The position numbers and the translations under genes are program-made. Below, one piece after another: positions 63,836-64,000 of a stretch of 64,000 bases of DNA. This DNA is from Craspedostauros australis (Eukaryota > Bacillariophyta > Bacillariophyceae > Mastogloiales > Achnanthaceae). Location: positions 967,001 through 1,031,000 of the forward strand of contig JAMXDE010000009.1 in the NCBI GenBank assembly GCA_026770025.1, given 5' to 3'. The first letter of the stretch is position 1. Each line of letters opens with the position of its first letter. The notes under the pieces are model-generated. The model had not been told where the DNA came from. It saw nothing but the letters and a program-made list of their open reading frames with translations, and searched no databases.

Positions 63836-64000
63836 CTTCTGTTCGTTCTGGTGTGAGTATGAGATGAGCGCAAGCACAAGCGTGAGCCAGATACTCTGCG
63901 TGATGGTGATGTTCGAACCACGTTTGCCTGATTGATTGATTTATTGATTGATTCGATGGTTGTTCAGCGACTTGACTTGGTTCGCAGTTGAGTGAGTCGC
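63836..64000. other. Right-edge flank of the NASP gene
   Basis: Presumed promoter or 5' leader of the NASP gene, with an ATTGATT repeat near 63931-63952. No other gene is supported before the edge. Confidence 0.6.

Overview
The window is nuclear DNA from a eukaryote, most likely a photosynthetic stramenopile of the diatom type. Several genes have short spliceosomal introns (192-461 bp) with GT(A/G)(A/C)G(T/C) donors. There is a nuclear-encoded, plastid-type sigma-70 factor. Some N-termini look like a signal peptide followed by an 'A-F-P' type junction, the diatom bipartite plastid presequence (PPAT at 15893, EEP nuclease at 58038). There is a SKN1/KRE6-type GH16 enzyme of the kind used for storage/wall beta-glucan. 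Two secreted or membrane-anchored proteins carry Pro/Thr stalks, a style common in diatoms. The genus cannot be fixed from the sequence alone.

Layout from left to right: Skp1 (-); a gene-poor stretch; a two-domain membrane-anchored TylF-type methyltransferase (-); about 4.6 kb without genes that holds an inverted-repeat-bounded element of about 1.1 kb (5724-6845); an MgtC-family membrane protein (+); a Pro/Thr-stalked membrane protein with a DNRLRE/CBM96-like domain (+); PPAT of CoA synthesis (+), convergent with a long-chain acyl-CoA synthetase ending in SKL (-); the GH16 glucan enzyme (-); a METTL13-like methyltransferase interrupted by an in-frame TGA (-); a plastid sigma factor (+), convergent with AIP1/WDR1 (-); the NO66-type JmjC ribosomal oxygenase (-), divergent from a three-repeat MYB (+); a p24/TMED cargo receptor (+); an EGF/HYR-type single-pass receptor-like protein (+); a mitochondrial-type membrane protein of unknown function (+); a trypsin-like protease with a C-terminal cysteine domain (-); a peroxiredoxin-like protein (+); a Cys-rich secreted repeat protein (+); an EEP-family nuclease fused to a PD-(D/E)XK-like domain (+); a BTB/KCTD-type protein (-); and a NASP-type histone chaperone (-).

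The genes do not form an operon or one pathway; this is ordinary dispersed eukaryotic gene content. Some share themes: acyl/CoA metabolism (PPAT, ACSL), plastid biogenesis (sigma factor, MgtC-like protein, possibly the nuclease), secretory traffic and surface proteins (p24, EGF protein, protease, stalked proteins), and chromatin/ribosome control (NO66, MYB, NASP).

The items most worth a second look are the in-frame TGA inside an otherwise intact methyltransferase (24083-24085), the EEP plus PD-(D/E)XK-like fusion (58038-60707), and the terminal-inverted-repeat element (5724-6845). Gene models were built by hand from reading frames, splice signals and family alignment by eye; no search or transcript data were used.
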